Positions 20,672 to 30,609 of a DNA stretch of 64,000 nt are shown in pieces. The position numbers and the translations under genes were made by a program. The notes under the pieces are model-generated. The model was not told the DNA's origin. It ran no database searches and saw nothing but the letters and a program-made list of their open reading frames with translations. The stretch lies in the NCBI RefSeq assembly GCF_004664715.2, contig NC_051086.1, forward strand, positions 72,257,486 to 72,321,485, in the 5' to 3' direction. Source of the stretch: Peromyscus leucopus. Its lineage: Eukaryota; Chordata; Mammalia; Rodentia; Cricetidae. Position 1 is the stretch's first letter. Every line of letters starts with the position of its first letter.

Positions 20672-20861
20672 TCTTTCAGCAAACAATTAAGCGACCACTA
20701 GGGGTGAGGTGTTGGGAATATTCAAATGAAAAAGATCCACTCCCTGCCAGAGCAGAGGCCACAGGGAGTCAGAGAGCAGACAGGACACTCATCAGTGTGT
20801 CTAGCAGAAGTCACTTCTCAGACAGGCAGAGGAATGGGAGGTGCCCAAGGAGCCAGGCCAA

Positions 20862-21001
20862 ACCTTGGGGTACAAGCCTGCGATCCCAATACTAGCGAGG
20901 CTGAGGCAGGAGAATTTCAGGGAGTCTGAGGCCAGCTGGAGATACATAGAAAGTTCCAGGTTGGCCTGGGCTGCGTAGCAAGACCCCTTCTCAAAAAAAA
21001 A
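20862..21001 (+). mobile_element. B1: Proto-B1-like SINE
   Basis: CAAGCCTGCGATCCCAATACTAGCGAGGC, TCTGAGGCCAGCTGGAGATACATAG and AAGACCCCTTCTCAAAA show an old B1-type monomer with an A10G10 end. Confidence 0.7.
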
Positions 21002-21289
21002 AGGGGGGGGGGTGAATAAAAGCCATTTAGAAAAGGGCAAGAATGCCTTTCCAGGAAGAACAAGTGTTAGGAGGAAGATGACGGGGTGAGGAGGTGAACG
21101 GTGCTCGGAGAACAATAGAGGTGTGATGAACGGGACACGGGGATGCTGGGGACAAGGCTCAGATGCAGTCTGCCTAGAGAGGAGAGAGAGCAGCTGAATA
21201 CTCTTAATGATGCAGTGACGGGGTCAAACAAGGGAGAGTGGGACCAAGAAGCTATCTCTATGGTAATAAGGCAGCCTCTCAGGAGTTTT

Positions 21290-21955
21290 GACATAATTCC
21301 TCTGAGAAATCAAAGTCCCTCTGTGAAGTACAGGCTCCTCTCTGAGGTATAGGCCCCTCTAGGGCATGTGTTTCTCTGTGAAATGTAGTCCCCCTCGCTG
21401 AGTGAAGTATAGGTACCCTAGTGATGCATAGGACTCATACCATCTGTGAGGTACAGGCCTCTTCAGTGAGGTATAGGCTTCCTTACGGAGGTATAGGATC
21501 CTCTGTGAGGTACAGGCCCCTTCCATCACTGAAATGCAGGCTTTTGTGTGAGGTATAGACCCCTCTGGGAGATGAAGGCCCTTCAGTGAGTTATAGGCCA
21601 GTCACTGAGGTATGGACTCCTCAGTAAGTATAGGTCTTCTCTGTACGGCTCAGGACCCACTATGAGGTACAGGCTATTTAGTGAGATAACAGGCCCCTTC
21701 ATGAGCTATAGGCCCTCTGTGAGGTAGGGCCCTCTCAGTGAGGAATAGGCCCCTTCATGAGGTGTAGGGCCTCCCAGTGAGGAATAGGCCCCTCCATGAG
21801 GTGTAGGGCCTCCCAGTGAGGAATAGGCCCCTCCATGAGGTGTAGGGCCTCCCAGTGAGGAATAGGCCCCTCCATGAGGTGTAGGGCCTCTCAGTGAGGA
21901 ATAGGCCCCTCCATGAGGTGTAGGGCCCCTCTGTGAGGAATAGGCCTCTCTTGTG
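21290..21955. repeat. Two-level minisatellite (~20-bp monomer, 39-bp higher-order unit)
   Basis: From 21290 to 21735, diverged monomers related to TGTGAGGTATAGGCCCCTC recur. From 21736 to 21930, five consecutive 39-bp units start at 21736, 21775, 21814, 21853 and 21892 with no indels. Each is CAGTGAGGAATAGGCCCCTC plus CATGAGGTGTAGGGCCTCC. Because 39 is divisible by 3, two minus-strand frames stay open with a 13-residue period. I see no evidence of translation. Confidence 0.95.
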
Positions 21956-22369
21956 ACATACGGTTGGCACGAGGAAGCTGTATCCATCCCCATTTTATGA
22001 GCTTGACTTATCATTTCCCTTTGGATCTATGGAAAGGTCAGGGAATAAAACCAGTTGAGCTCACACCAGCCTCTGCTCCTGCCCTGGCTCTGACGAAACA
22101 CTCTGCTCAACTCCTCCACCTGGGACACTTCTGAGGTTGCCTTGTGTTTGGCGGAGGGGGTCCTGGCCTGAGCCTCACCTTTGCCTGTCCTGCTCCTGCT
22201 TCCTCGCTGAGTCTCTCTTGGGAACACTTCCTGAACTACAGCACTGGCCCAGAAATCCCCATTGTAAGGGCTGCTTCTGAGAAGCCTAATGTAAGACCTT
22301 CAAGGAGCAGGGAAGTGGGGGTTGCAGCCACAGCTGACGCCAGCCAGAGCCACACTGACTTCCCTGTAG
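21956..22369. other. Unassigned DNA
   Basis: No repeat or gene recognised between the minisatellite and the palindromic element. Confidence 0.45.
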
Positions 22370-22665
22370 GGATGCCAGATTTAGTAAATAAAACACGGGG
22401 TGCCTGTTTTATTTGAATTCCAAATAAACTTTCTCTTTTTTTTTTTTTTTTTTCAGACAGAGTCTCATTATGTGGCTCTGGCTGGCCTAGAACTTGCAAT
22501 CCTCTTACCTCAGCCCTCCCAAGACTGTGGTTGTAAGCTTGCTCTACTACACCCAGCCACATATTTCTTTATAATGAATACCACCCATGTAATATTCATA
22601 ATAAATTCAGACTGGAATGTTCATCGTTTATATGGAATTCAAAGTTAACGGGGTATGCTGTCTTC
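22370..22665. mobile_element. Ancient palindromic MITE split by a B1
   Basis: GATGCCAGATTTAGTAAATAAAA and TTTGAATTCCAAATAAAC on the left mirror ACTTTGAATTCCATATAAACG read from the right end (22610-22665). The inverted repeats are separated by the reverse B1 at 22437-22560. It resembles an old mammalian palindromic DNA transposon whose name I cannot confirm. Confidence 0.5.
22437..22560 (-). mobile_element. B1: B1 SINE
   Basis: A T17 tail precedes CAGACAGAGTCTCATTATGTGG, GGCTGGCCTAGAACTTGC and CTACTACACCCAGCC. Confidence 0.82.
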
Positions 22666-22668
22666 ATA

Positions 22669-22987
22669 ATTACTTTTCTATTGCTGTGATAAGACCTCAT
22701 GACCAGAGTAACGTACACAAGAAAGCATTTAATTTGGGGTTCCTGACGTTAGAGGGTTAGGGGCCATGACCATTGTGGTAGGGAGCATGGCAGCAGGCAG
22801 GCAGGCATGGCGCTGGAGCGGTCGCTGAGAGCTCACATCTTGATCCGCAGCCGTAAGGCAGAGGAAATGAATGGCATAGGCCTTTGAAAGCCTTCCTCCT
22901 CACTCTTTCCAAACGGGTCCACCAACTGGGGACCAAGTATTCATATGTATGAGCCCATGGAGGTCATTCTCATCCAGACCACCACAG
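22669..22987 (-). mobile_element. MaLR LTR (MT-type)
   Basis: Plus strand reads TTACTTTTCTATTGCTGTGATAAG, GGTTAGGGGCCATGACCATTG, AACTGGGGACCAAGTATTCA and ATGAGCCCATGG, ending CCACCACA. This is the reverse complement of an MT-type MaLR LTR. Confidence 0.78.
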
Positions 22988-23251
22988 CTGTCTTATATGA
23001 CAAGCCTTAAGAAAGACTCAATTTCTTGTGTGGGCCTCTTCTGAAGGTATACTTGCAACTGAAGTGGTAGAAAGATAACCGTAACTCAGACAGACACGTT
23101 ACTAAAGTTGCGGTTATCTTCTTTTTATTCTACTTTAGAATAAGTTAAAACCAAAATATGATCATTGGCCCCTGAAAACACCCGTGGGCCCCAGGTACTC
23201 TACCTACCATGTTGATCAGCTTTCTGTTACTGTATTAAACATCAAATGTGA

Positions 23252-23536
23252 GGGGCTGGGAACACGGCTCAGTGGGTAAGGTGCTTGTCATGCAAGCGTG
23301 AGGACCTGAGTTCGGATCTCCAGAGCCCGTGAGAAAACCAGGCATGGTGGCACTCTTCCATAACTCCAGAGCTGGGAGGTGGAGACAGTTTGGTGGCCAG
23401 CCTGACCTAGCTGAAATAGTGAGCTCCAGGTTCAGTGAAAGTCCCTGAGGCAGGAATAAGGTAAAGAGCAATATAGGAAGACACTGAATATTAACCTCTA
23501 TCCTCCATGTGTGCACACAGGAGCAAATGTACCTAT
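23252..23536 (+). mobile_element. B4: B4 SINE, full length
   Basis: The head GGGGCTGGGAACACGGCTCAG is followed by CATGCAAGCGTGAGGACCTGAG, GCATGGTGGCACTCTTCC, GGTGGCCAGCCTGACCTAGC and the B4-specific 3' tail leading into a microsatellite. Confidence 0.85.
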
Positions 23537-23547
23537 ACACACACACA

Positions 23548-23585
<38 letters not shown>

Positions 23586-23612
23586 CACGCACGCACGCAC
23601 GCACGCACGCAC
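23537..23612. repeat. (CA)n then (GCAC)n
   Basis: CA repeats at 23537-23582 change to GCAC units at 23584-23612, with alternating purine-pyrimidine throughout. Confidence 0.95.
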
Positions 23613-23694
23613 ACATACCTTCCCCACATACAAGCAAATAAAATACTTTTGATAATCAATTTCATATAGAGAACATTTTTATTTTCCTTCACAC

Positions 23695-23970
23695 TTTTGG
23701 AGAGTTCAGTCCATGTGTAATTGTCCTCATTGCTTTGGGCCTGTGGAACAATAGCCCATTATCATAGGAATGTATAGTGGAGACATGTGCTCAGCTTACG
23801 GCCAGGAAGCAAAGAGAGGGAGAGAGCCAGGCTCCCACAGTCTCCTTGGAAGGTAGTCTTCAAATAACTTAAGGACTTGTATTAGGACCCACCCCTTAAG
23901 GGTGATGCTTAATGGAGCCAACCTGACAGCCTCTCAGAATCACGGAGGAGGTGGGCCTCTGGACATACCT
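23695..23970 (-). mobile_element. MaLR-like LTR remnant
   Basis: GCTTTGGGCCTGTGGAACAATAG, GCCAGGAAGCAAAGAGAGGGAGAGAG and GGACCCACCCCTTAAGG resemble reverse-strand MaLR LTRs, related to the block at 17500. Confidence 0.45.
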
Positions 23971-23984
23971 GTAGGGGACTACCT

Positions 23985-24240
23985 TGTTTGCACTAACTGA
24001 AGCGGGAAGACCCGCCCATGTTTCCCCGGCTGTGTCCCGGACCACTGAATGGAGAAGGGAGTCACGCAGTGGCCCACGTCCGTGACTCTGTTTCTGATTA
24101 GGGAAGAGACGTGGACAGCTCCCTCAAGCTCCTGCCCTATGACACCCCCCACTGGGATGTACTGACCCCCGGAACTGTGACTCTAAGCAAGCTCTTTCTC
24201 CCTTAAGATGCGTTTGTCAGGTTATTTAATCACAGCCCCA
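23985..24240 (+). mobile_element. LTR-like rodent repeat
   Basis: CTGAAGCGGGAAGACCCGCCC near the left and TTTGTCAGGTTATTTAATCACAGC at the right match the shared ends of rodent MaLR-like LTRs. The interior is degraded. Confidence 0.45.
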
Positions 24241-24420
24241 TGAAAATAAACTTCAGACAACTTCTCAGTAATCCCGCTCTAGGGGCCAAACCTTTAACAC
24301 ATGCCAGTTAGGGGACACTGAAGGTCTAAACCACAGAATCTGCTCTCCCAGTGGGCAGTTCAGCTCTTGTGCCAGTCCATAAAGAGCCTTAGATGCTGCA
24401 ATTAAATATGCTTCCATCTT

Positions 24421-24590
24421 TTGTTTTGGTTTGGTTTGGTTTGGTTTTTTGAGACAGGGTTTCTCTGTGCAGTTTTGGCGCCTGTCCTGGAACTCACTCT
24501 GTATCCCAGGCTGGCCTCGAACTCACAGAGATCTGCCTGGCTCTGCCTCCCGAGTGCTGGGATTAAAAGCGTGTGCCACCACCGCCTGGC
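24421..24590 (-). mobile_element. B1: B1 SINE with 16-bp TSD
   Basis: AATATGCTTCCATCTT is duplicated exactly at 24405-24420 and 24591-24606. The insert has a (GGTTT)n tail, CAGTTTTGGCGCCTGTCC and GTGCTGGGATTAAAAGCGTG, so it is relatively young. Confidence 0.94.
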
Positions 24591-24606
24591 AATATGCTTC
24601 CATCTT

Positions 24607-24946
24607 ATCAACCATTGTTCATGAGACAATTCTGTGATCAGATATCAGTTGAGAGAGTGAAGGAGACAAGAACCGAGGATCTGGCCAGGGATGCGATGGT
24701 CATGTGATGAAGGGCAGCCAACTGGTTCATTAATGTGTGGGTCTGCACCCTGGTGAGCACAACAGGTTCTATCATGCAAATCCGTGGCCTGCAGCTCAGG
24801 TAGCCTGTGTAACTAAATGGGTGGGAGCCGCTCTTGGCCTTCGCTTTCCTCATCAGAGCCCCCAGGGTACCACCAGGCAGAAACTAGGAACAGGGCCACA
24901 TTCGGTGAAGCAACCCAAGAGATGTTCTAAGCATGACTCTTAAGGC
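24607..24946. other. Unassigned single-copy DNA
   Basis: Nothing recognised. Confidence 0.45.
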
Positions 24947-24949
24947 ATG

Positions 24950-25785
24950 TTGTCTTTTGTGTATGTGTGCGTACGCACTCATTCAGGCATGTGTTTGTGT
25001 GCACGTGGTTGTGGAGGACGGTCTCTGACTGCTCTGCACCACTCTTTTTGAGGCAGGGTCTCTCACTGAACCTGAAGTTCACTGATTTGACTAGTGTAGC
25101 TGGAGTTTTTCTGCCTTGCCCACAGTCAGGACAAACCTCTGTCACCCGCCAGTCCCACAGCCGCTCAGACCCAACCAAGTAAACACAGAGACTTATATTG
25201 CTTGCAAACTGTATGGCCGTGGCAGGCTTCTTGCTAACTGTTCTTTTATCTTAAATTAATCCATTTCCATAAATCTATTCCTTGCCACGTGGCTGGTGGC
25301 TTACCGGCGACTTCACATGCTGCTGGTCATGGCGGCGGCTGCAGTGTCTCTCTGCCTCAACCTTCTGCTTTCCTGTCCTTTTATTTCTCCTCTCTGTTAG
25401 TCCCGCCTATCCTTCCTGCCTAGCCACAGCCGATCAGGTTTTATTTATTGATCAATCAGAACAACTTGACATACAGACCATCCCCCAGCACAGCCAAGTG
25501 CAGACCATCTCAGACACCTGCACTCAGGCCCATGGTCCTAATCATCCTTTATGCGGACCTGCTGGGTAAAGCCACGAGGAACCCAAGAAGGGCTCCCACA
25601 GGACATACAGAACATCCCACAGCAGACTAGAATGGCTGGCCGGCCAGCTCCAGGGGGTCTCCTGTCTCCATGTTCCTTCCCAGTGCTTGGGATCACAGGT
25701 GAGCAGACCGCTGCATGTGGATGCTAGGGATTCAGTTCAGATCCTCATGCCTGCGTGGCAAACACGTCCCCGAGCCCTGCATTTT
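24950..25785 (-). mobile_element. B4: B4 SINE split by a mys-like LTR
   Basis: The plus strand shows the B4 tail and middle (TGAGGCAGGGTCTCTCACTGAACC to GATTTGACTAG at 25094). After the LTR it resumes at 25625 (GACTAGAATGGCTGGCCGGCC) and ends with CAGATCCTCATGCCTGCG. Confidence 0.8.
25095..25624 (-). mobile_element. Solo mys-like (class II ERV) LTR with 6-bp TSD
   Basis: On the minus strand it starts TGCTGTGGGATG and ends AGCTACA. GACTAG is duplicated at 25089-25094 and 25625-25630. It carries the same ~130-base extended U3 as the copy at 7614, including TCTGAGATGGTCTGCACTTG, but sits at an unrelated site. It lies inside the B4 and is therefore younger. Confidence 0.87.
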
Positions 25786-25786
25786 C

Positions 25787-25925
25787 TTGTTTTGTTTACA
25801 TGTTATAAGACAGGGTTTTCATGTAGCTCAGGCTGCCCTTCAACTCACTTTGTAACTGAGGATGATTTTGACCTCTGCCTCTGCCCCAAGGGCTAGGGTG
25901 AGAGATGCAAGCCACTTTGCCCAGC
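25787..25925 (-). mobile_element. B1: B1 SINE, diverged
   Basis: AAGACAGGGTTTTCATGTAGCTCAGGCTG, CAACTCACTTTGTAACTGAGG and GAGATGCAAGCCAC mark a reverse-strand B1. Confidence 0.72.
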
Positions 25926-25939
25926 TCATTGTCATGTTT

Positions 25940-26161
25940 AAAGGTACTTTTAAAAACTTTATTTTTATGTGTGTGTGTCTGTGTGTGTATATGGATTTTC
26001 TCATGTGTGTGTTCAAGTACTTTAGGGGAGTCAGAAGAAGGTGTCAGATCTTTTAGAACTGGAGTTATAGGAACCATCAGATGTGGGGGCTGGGAATCAA
26101 GCTCAGGGCCTCTGGAAAAGCAGCGGGTGCTCTTAACCATTGAGCCATCTCTCTAGCACCC
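25940..26161 (-). mobile_element. B2: B2-type SINE
   Basis: ACTTTATTTTTATGTGTG, GGGAGTCAGAAGAAGGTGTCAG, GGGGCTGGGAATCAAGCTCAGG and CTTAACCATTGAGCCATCTC define a reverse-strand B2. Confidence 0.86.
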
Positions 26162-26986
26162 CATTCTCTATTTTTATGAATAAAGTTGTATGGAATAAGG
26201 GAAGCTTGTGTGATCCCATACTGCTGGCTGCTATTTCTGTTCAGAAGCCTGAAACATTCACGGCCTTGCCCTCTACAAAGTTATCTTGGTTTTTCTCCTA
26301 GGCCAGAAAGTCACAGGATGGGATTTTGTGAGAAACTGATGTTTTAGAGTATTCAAAATGTAAAACAAAGTCTTTCTGGTCAGTCCTCTATGGTGCATCA
26401 AGTATGGTCCTTCCCTTAGCCCATAGATCCAAATAGAAACCTTGTAAGTTATCCTGGGCCCATGGAAGATGGGTGGCTAATCACCCTGTTACGGGGGAAA
26501 TGTCACAGAGAAACCTGTCCAGATGGTATGTAGGGATTTATGTGAGAAACTTGCTACACAAAAACCCAGGGTGCCCTCTTGGTGGGCACCACCAAGGCTT
26601 GGGGCTTAAGGATGGGGGAGAATAGGTGTTTAGACAGAAGGGTAGTTTGCGTTGCTCAGGAACTCCTTCCTGTCCTTCAGGATAATTTCAATCATCCACT
26701 GGGCTCCACGAGTACTTTAGTTGACCTAATTAAAGCTTGCATTGCTATCTTAACTAAGAAAATGCTACTTTCAACTGTATTTGAAAGAAAAGAAAAAGAA
26801 TAAATATTATCAAGACCATCTCTTAGAAGATTAGGACAAAAAAAAAAAAATCCAAGAGGAGAGGCTTCAAAGCTGTTTTTGTTTTCCCTGGCTTTGAAAT
26901 ACATAGACAGCCCGATAATTTTGTCTTCCTGAAAATATAGCAAATATAGTCTATTTACTGTCTTCAGGCAATTCCATACATAAATT

Positions 26987-26990
<4 letters not shown>
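26162..26990. other. Unassigned single-copy DNA
   Basis: Over 800 bases with no recognised repeat or gene. Confidence 0.45.

Positions 26991-27041
<51 letters not shown>
26991..27041. repeat. (CA)n microsatellite
   Basis: About 25 uninterrupted CA repeats. Confidence 0.97.
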
Positions 27042-27042
<1 letters not shown>

Positions 27043-27616
27043 ACAAAGCACTTTAAAGAAAACCCTCCCGTGAGCCCTCATCCATCATTTCTCTTCCTGT
27101 GGTGAGGGCTTTCTGCCACAGATCAATGCAATTTGAAAGTTTCAGAGGTGATTTTGTTTTTCACGTTTTGCCATTTGATGAGTTTTCAGATGGCCATCTA
27201 AAGACCGGCTTACACGCGGTCTCTCCCTGATCTCAGCAGCCTCGGGATGAGCTATAGCATTGAGAGATCCTGAGCAGAGATAGAGGCCCATTTCATCTTG
27301 TTTCTCCAAGTCAGCTTTTCAATGAGCTCCAACACAAGGCTTAGTAGACTCATGAAAAACCTTTTTTTAACCTCGAGAATAGTGTTTCTGCTTCTCATCA
27401 TCATATTTAGTAGGAAAGTTGCTTTTCCATTTCAAAGAAAGTCTTTCTAGGCACAAAGTGTGCCATAAAAAAAAATGTGGAAAGACGGAGCGATTCCTTT
27501 TTACTGTATTTCTGAATGCACTGGGTTAAAAGTGAGATATGATAGTCTTATTTCCCTAATTAAAAAATTTTTTTTCAGGCAGCTACATAGCTTTGTGGCA
27601 CCAAAAGAAAAAATAA
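27042..27616. other. Unassigned single-copy DNA
   Basis: Nothing recognised. Confidence 0.45.
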
Positions 27617-27898
27617 TCCCAAAGCCAGGCATGATGGAGCATGCTTATTTATATCCAGGGTTGGGAGGTAGAGACAGGTGGATTCTTGAAGCCAACTGGC
27701 TGGTAAGCCCAGCGTAATCAGCCATCTCCAGGCTAATTGACAGACACTGTCTCAAAAATACAAGGTGAGTGGTGTCCAAGGAATGACAGCTGAGGTTGTC
27801 CTTTAGATGTCTCACACACATGGACATGTGCAAATGTTAATTGCATGAACATGCACTTGGACACTTACATTCATATACATACACACACACACACAAAA
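27617..27898 (+). mobile_element. B4: B4 SINE, 3' portion
   Basis: CCAGGCATGATGGAGCATGC, GGGTTGGGAGGTAGAGACAGGTGG, CTGTCTCAAAAATACAAGGTGAG and CTGAGGTTGTCCTTTAGATG follow the B1-derived part and tail of B4. The ID-like head is missing. Confidence 0.72.
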
Positions 27899-27924
27899 CC
27901 ATCAAGTTTTGGTAGAAGATGAGT

Positions 27925-28468
27925 TTTTGTTGTTGTTTTATTTTTTTAAATTCAGATTCTCAGTATACAGTGCTGGCCTTGAACTCTTGACTTTCCCTTT
28001 AGGGTGCCTCGTCTCAAATGTTCAGTCCTCCTTCCTCAGTCTCCCAAGAGCTGGGGTACTGTGGGATGTCTTTCTTTATTCTGTGAATATGTGTGGCTCC
28101 CATTGGATAACAAATAAAGCTGTTTTGGCCTATGGCAAGAAAGCTTACAGCCAGGCAGGAAATCCAAGCAGAGATACAGAGAGAAGGGAGGAGTTGAGAG
28201 AGATGCCAGCCCACCGCCAAAGGAGCAACAAGATGCCAGTAGACAGGTAATGCCACGGCCACTTGGGAACATATAGATGAATCGGAATGGGTTAATTTAA
28301 GATGAAAGAGTTAGCTACCCAGAAGCTGAAGCCGTAGGCCATATAGTTTGTAATTAATATACGCCTCTGAGTGGTCATTTTATAGGGGACTGTGGGACTG
28401 CTGGGCTGACAGGAAGGAGAAACTTTCCTCTACACTGGGGTTACAGGTATGCACCACCACGCCCACCA
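27925..28468 (-). mobile_element. B1: B1-like SINE split by an LTR
   Basis: The left piece (CAGTGCTGGCCTTGAACTCTTG to CCCAAGAGCTGGGG at 28056) continues at 28435 with CTGGGGTTACAGGTATGCACC. The split is explained by the LTR insertion. Confidence 0.68.
28057..28434 (+). mobile_element. Divergent mys-like solo LTR with 6-bp TSD
   Basis: It starts TACTGTGGGATGTC (consensus TGCTG with one change) and ends CCTCTACA, with CTGGGG at 28051-28056 and 28435-28440. Internal layout parallels the other copies: AATAAAGC, CAGCCAGGCAGGAA, GCCACGGCCACTTGGG, CATATAGTTTGTAATTAATATA and GTGGGACTGCTGGGCTGAC. It represents an older or separate branch. Confidence 0.78.
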
Positions 28469-29002
28469 AAAGCATGCATTTTGAAGGGTGTAATTGGTTA
28501 TTTTGTTTCTTTCTTTGGTCAAATCATTTAGTAGTCCCTTGAATGAACCACATAAATGTACTTAGCAGGGAAACAGAATCGGGGTACGTTTCTGTGTTTG
28601 TCCGTGGTCCAGGGAAGACGAACGCAGTGGAAGGGATGGCAGTACAGTGTAGCAGGCACCCAACAAACCCTCTCCCTGAAGTCACCCCTAGTTCCCGGCG
28701 GTGTGTAACAACAAGACGGATCGGTTGGCCGGCTGACTGATGGGTCCTCAAGCTTCATTTCTAAAAAAGACATTATCAATAGTGCTCATCAAATGGTATG
28801 GCAAAAAAAGCAAGTGGACGGATGAGATGGAGGTCAGCTGGCTCTCACGCTTGCTGTCAACGAGGATAAATGTCCATCTCAACCCTCTGTGAAGAACAGA
28901 TCCAGTACCCCGATCCAGCTCGGATAGCTCCTTTGCCCAGGCCACTGATGTCACCTCGCTTTTTCCCCACTTCAACTTCCTCTGAAATATCAGGGAGCTA
29001 GA
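28469..29002. other. Unassigned single-copy DNA
   Basis: No repeat or gene recognised. TCGGTTGGCCGGCTGACTGATGG is only locally GC-rich. Confidence 0.45.
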
Positions 29003-29152
29003 CTGGCAAGATGGCTCCACAGGTAAAGGTACTCACTCCATAAACTTGGCAGCCTGAGGTCAATCCCTAGAACTCACATAAAGGGGGGAGGAGAGATCCA
29101 ACTCCACAAAGTTGTCTTCTGACCACCCATTCACCATGGGATGTGCACCCAC
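29003..29152 (+). mobile_element. B3: B3 SINE
   Basis: GACTGGCAAGATGGCTCCAC, CTTGGCAGCCTGAGGTCAATCCC and GTTGTCTTCTGACCACCC define a B3 whose tail became the CA array. Confidence 0.82.

Positions 29153-29203
<51 letters not shown>
29153..29203. repeat. (CA)n microsatellite
   Basis: Twenty-five CA repeats at the B3 tail. Confidence 0.97.
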
Positions 29204-29204
<1 letters not shown>

Positions 29205-29355
29205 ATGGGAGTCCTTACAGGCATGGTTCAGAAGTGACCAACTTCTTTTGACTCCTGACTGCAAAGGTAGGGACCTGTTAGTTGCAAACAACTGACTATC
29301 CAGTTAAAGTAGCTATATAATTGGGTGGAGGAGTGTGTTTTCCTTACAGAATAAT

Positions 29356-29743
29356 TGTGGTGGTTTAAATAAGAATGGTTCCCATCAGCTCATATATTTA
29401 AATGCTTAGTCACCAGGAATTGGCACTATTTGAAAGGATTAGAAGTATGACCTTGTTGGAGGAGGTGTGTCACTGGGGGTGGGCTCTGAGGTTTCAAAAG
29501 CCCAAGCCAGGCCCAGAATCAATCTCTTTCTCTCTCTCTCTCTCTCTCTCTGTCATCAGGAGGTAGCTCTCTGCTATTACCCCAGCACTTGCCTGTATAC
29601 CCTCATGTTCTGCGCCATGATGATAACGGACTAAACGAAGCCTCTCAAACTGTAAGCAAGCTCCCAGTTAAACGCTCTCTCTCCTAATAGTTGCTTTGGT
29701 CCTGATGTCTCTTCACAGGAAGAGAACAGCGACTAAGGTAACA
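29356..29743 (+). mobile_element. MaLR-like LTR
   Basis: TGTGGTGGTTTAAATAAGAATGG, CCAGGAATTGGCACTATTTGAAAGG, GTGTGTCACTGGGGGTGGGC, an internal (CT)n and CTGATGTCTCTTCACAGG match the family at 2941 and 39133. Probably a solo LTR. Confidence 0.75.
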
Positions 29744-30091
29744 TAAACTCCACAGGCATTGGTTCTAAACAAAGGGCAAAAGTGGTATTCAAAATACTTC
29801 ACCAACATACACCAGCCTCAACAACTCAGGAGCAAGACCTGGTCAGTGAGAAGACAGCTCAGCTCTCACAGGCGTGGCGGGCTGAGTCCCGTCCCTAGTT
29901 TCATATCAGATCAGCGGCTCAGTGCCGCCAGGGTTTGTTTGGGCCAGCTTCTGAAAGGTTTCCTTGGCCCTCTCTTTATGGGAATATGTTCGCCATGCCT
30001 CCAAACGTCACTTCCTGTCTACCAAAAGAGTCTAAAAGCTAGAAGGGAAAGAATGAATGCTTCTTCCGTTGTACTTAAAACAATGATTACA
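29744..30091. other. Unassigned DNA
   Basis: Within a 282-codon frame (29759-30607) that continues through a GT array and a B3. The frame is therefore not a gene. Confidence 0.4.
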
Positions 30092-30128
<37 letters not shown>

Positions 30129-30151
30129 TGTCTGTCTGTCTGTCTGTCTGT
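30092..30151. repeat. (GT)n then (TCTG)n
   Basis: GT repeats to 30127 pass into TCTG repeats that become part of the triplicated unit downstream. Confidence 0.93.
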
Positions 30152-30405
30152 CACAGCTCATGTGTGGCTGTCAGAGGACAACTTATAGGGTGTCTGTCTG
30201 TCTGTCACAGCTCATGTGTGGCGGTCAGAGGACAACTTATAGGGTGTCTGTCTGTCTGTCTGTCTGTCACAGCTCATGTGTGGCGGTCAGAGGACAACTT
30301 ACAGGGAGTTGTTTCTCTCTTCCCATCATATGGATCCCGGGATGGCATTCAGCTCCTCAGACTCGACAGCCAGCTCTTCTTCCTGCTGAGCCACCTCACT
30401 GGCCC
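30128..30405 (-). mobile_element. B3: B3 SINE with internal triplication
   Basis: The B3 3' part, (TCTG)n plus CACAGCTCATGTGTGGCGGTC and AGAGGACAACTTATAGG, occurs three times with TCACAG at 30151, 30205 and 30267. Spacings of 54 and 62 differ by two TCTG units. Only the last copy continues into the B3 body ending GAGCCACCTCACTGGCC. Confidence 0.85.
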
Positions 30406-30512
30406 CTCAGTGCCCTTCTCATCAGGGAAATCTCTCCCAGAAGCCCACGCACTCTCCTTTTTAGCATTTGCCAGGATTGGGCCAACTAAGCTTTTTTCCC
30501 CTTTTCCTTGCA

Positions 30513-30582
30513 GCACTGGAGGGTCAGACCCGGGACACTGTTCATGCTCAGCGTGCGCTCTGCGACTGAGCTACAGGCCAGC
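30513..30582 (-). mobile_element. ID: ID-type SINE
   Basis: GCACTGGAGGGTCAGACCCGGGACACTG and CGACTGAGCTACAGGCCAGCC are the reverse complement of a tRNA-Ala-derived ID core. Confidence 0.62.
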
Positions 30583-30609
30583 CAGCACTTACCATCACTT
30601 CCACTGAGC

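Noticed and set aside
20142..20701. Overlapping 150-182-codon frames rich in His-Pro-Ser
   Set aside because: Translation of the CCAT/CCAC array. Frames on both strands and in several phases are open for the same reason.
21706..22014. 102-codon minus-strand frame with 13-residue repeats
   Set aside because: Consequence of a 39-bp unit being divisible by 3. No start context, signal or domain to suggest a repeat protein.
29759..30607. 282-codon plus-strand open frame
   Set aside because: It runs through a GT array, a TCTG array and a triplicated B3 SINE. The repeated VCLSVCHSS motif is the SINE/microsatellite itself. No domain, no exon structure.
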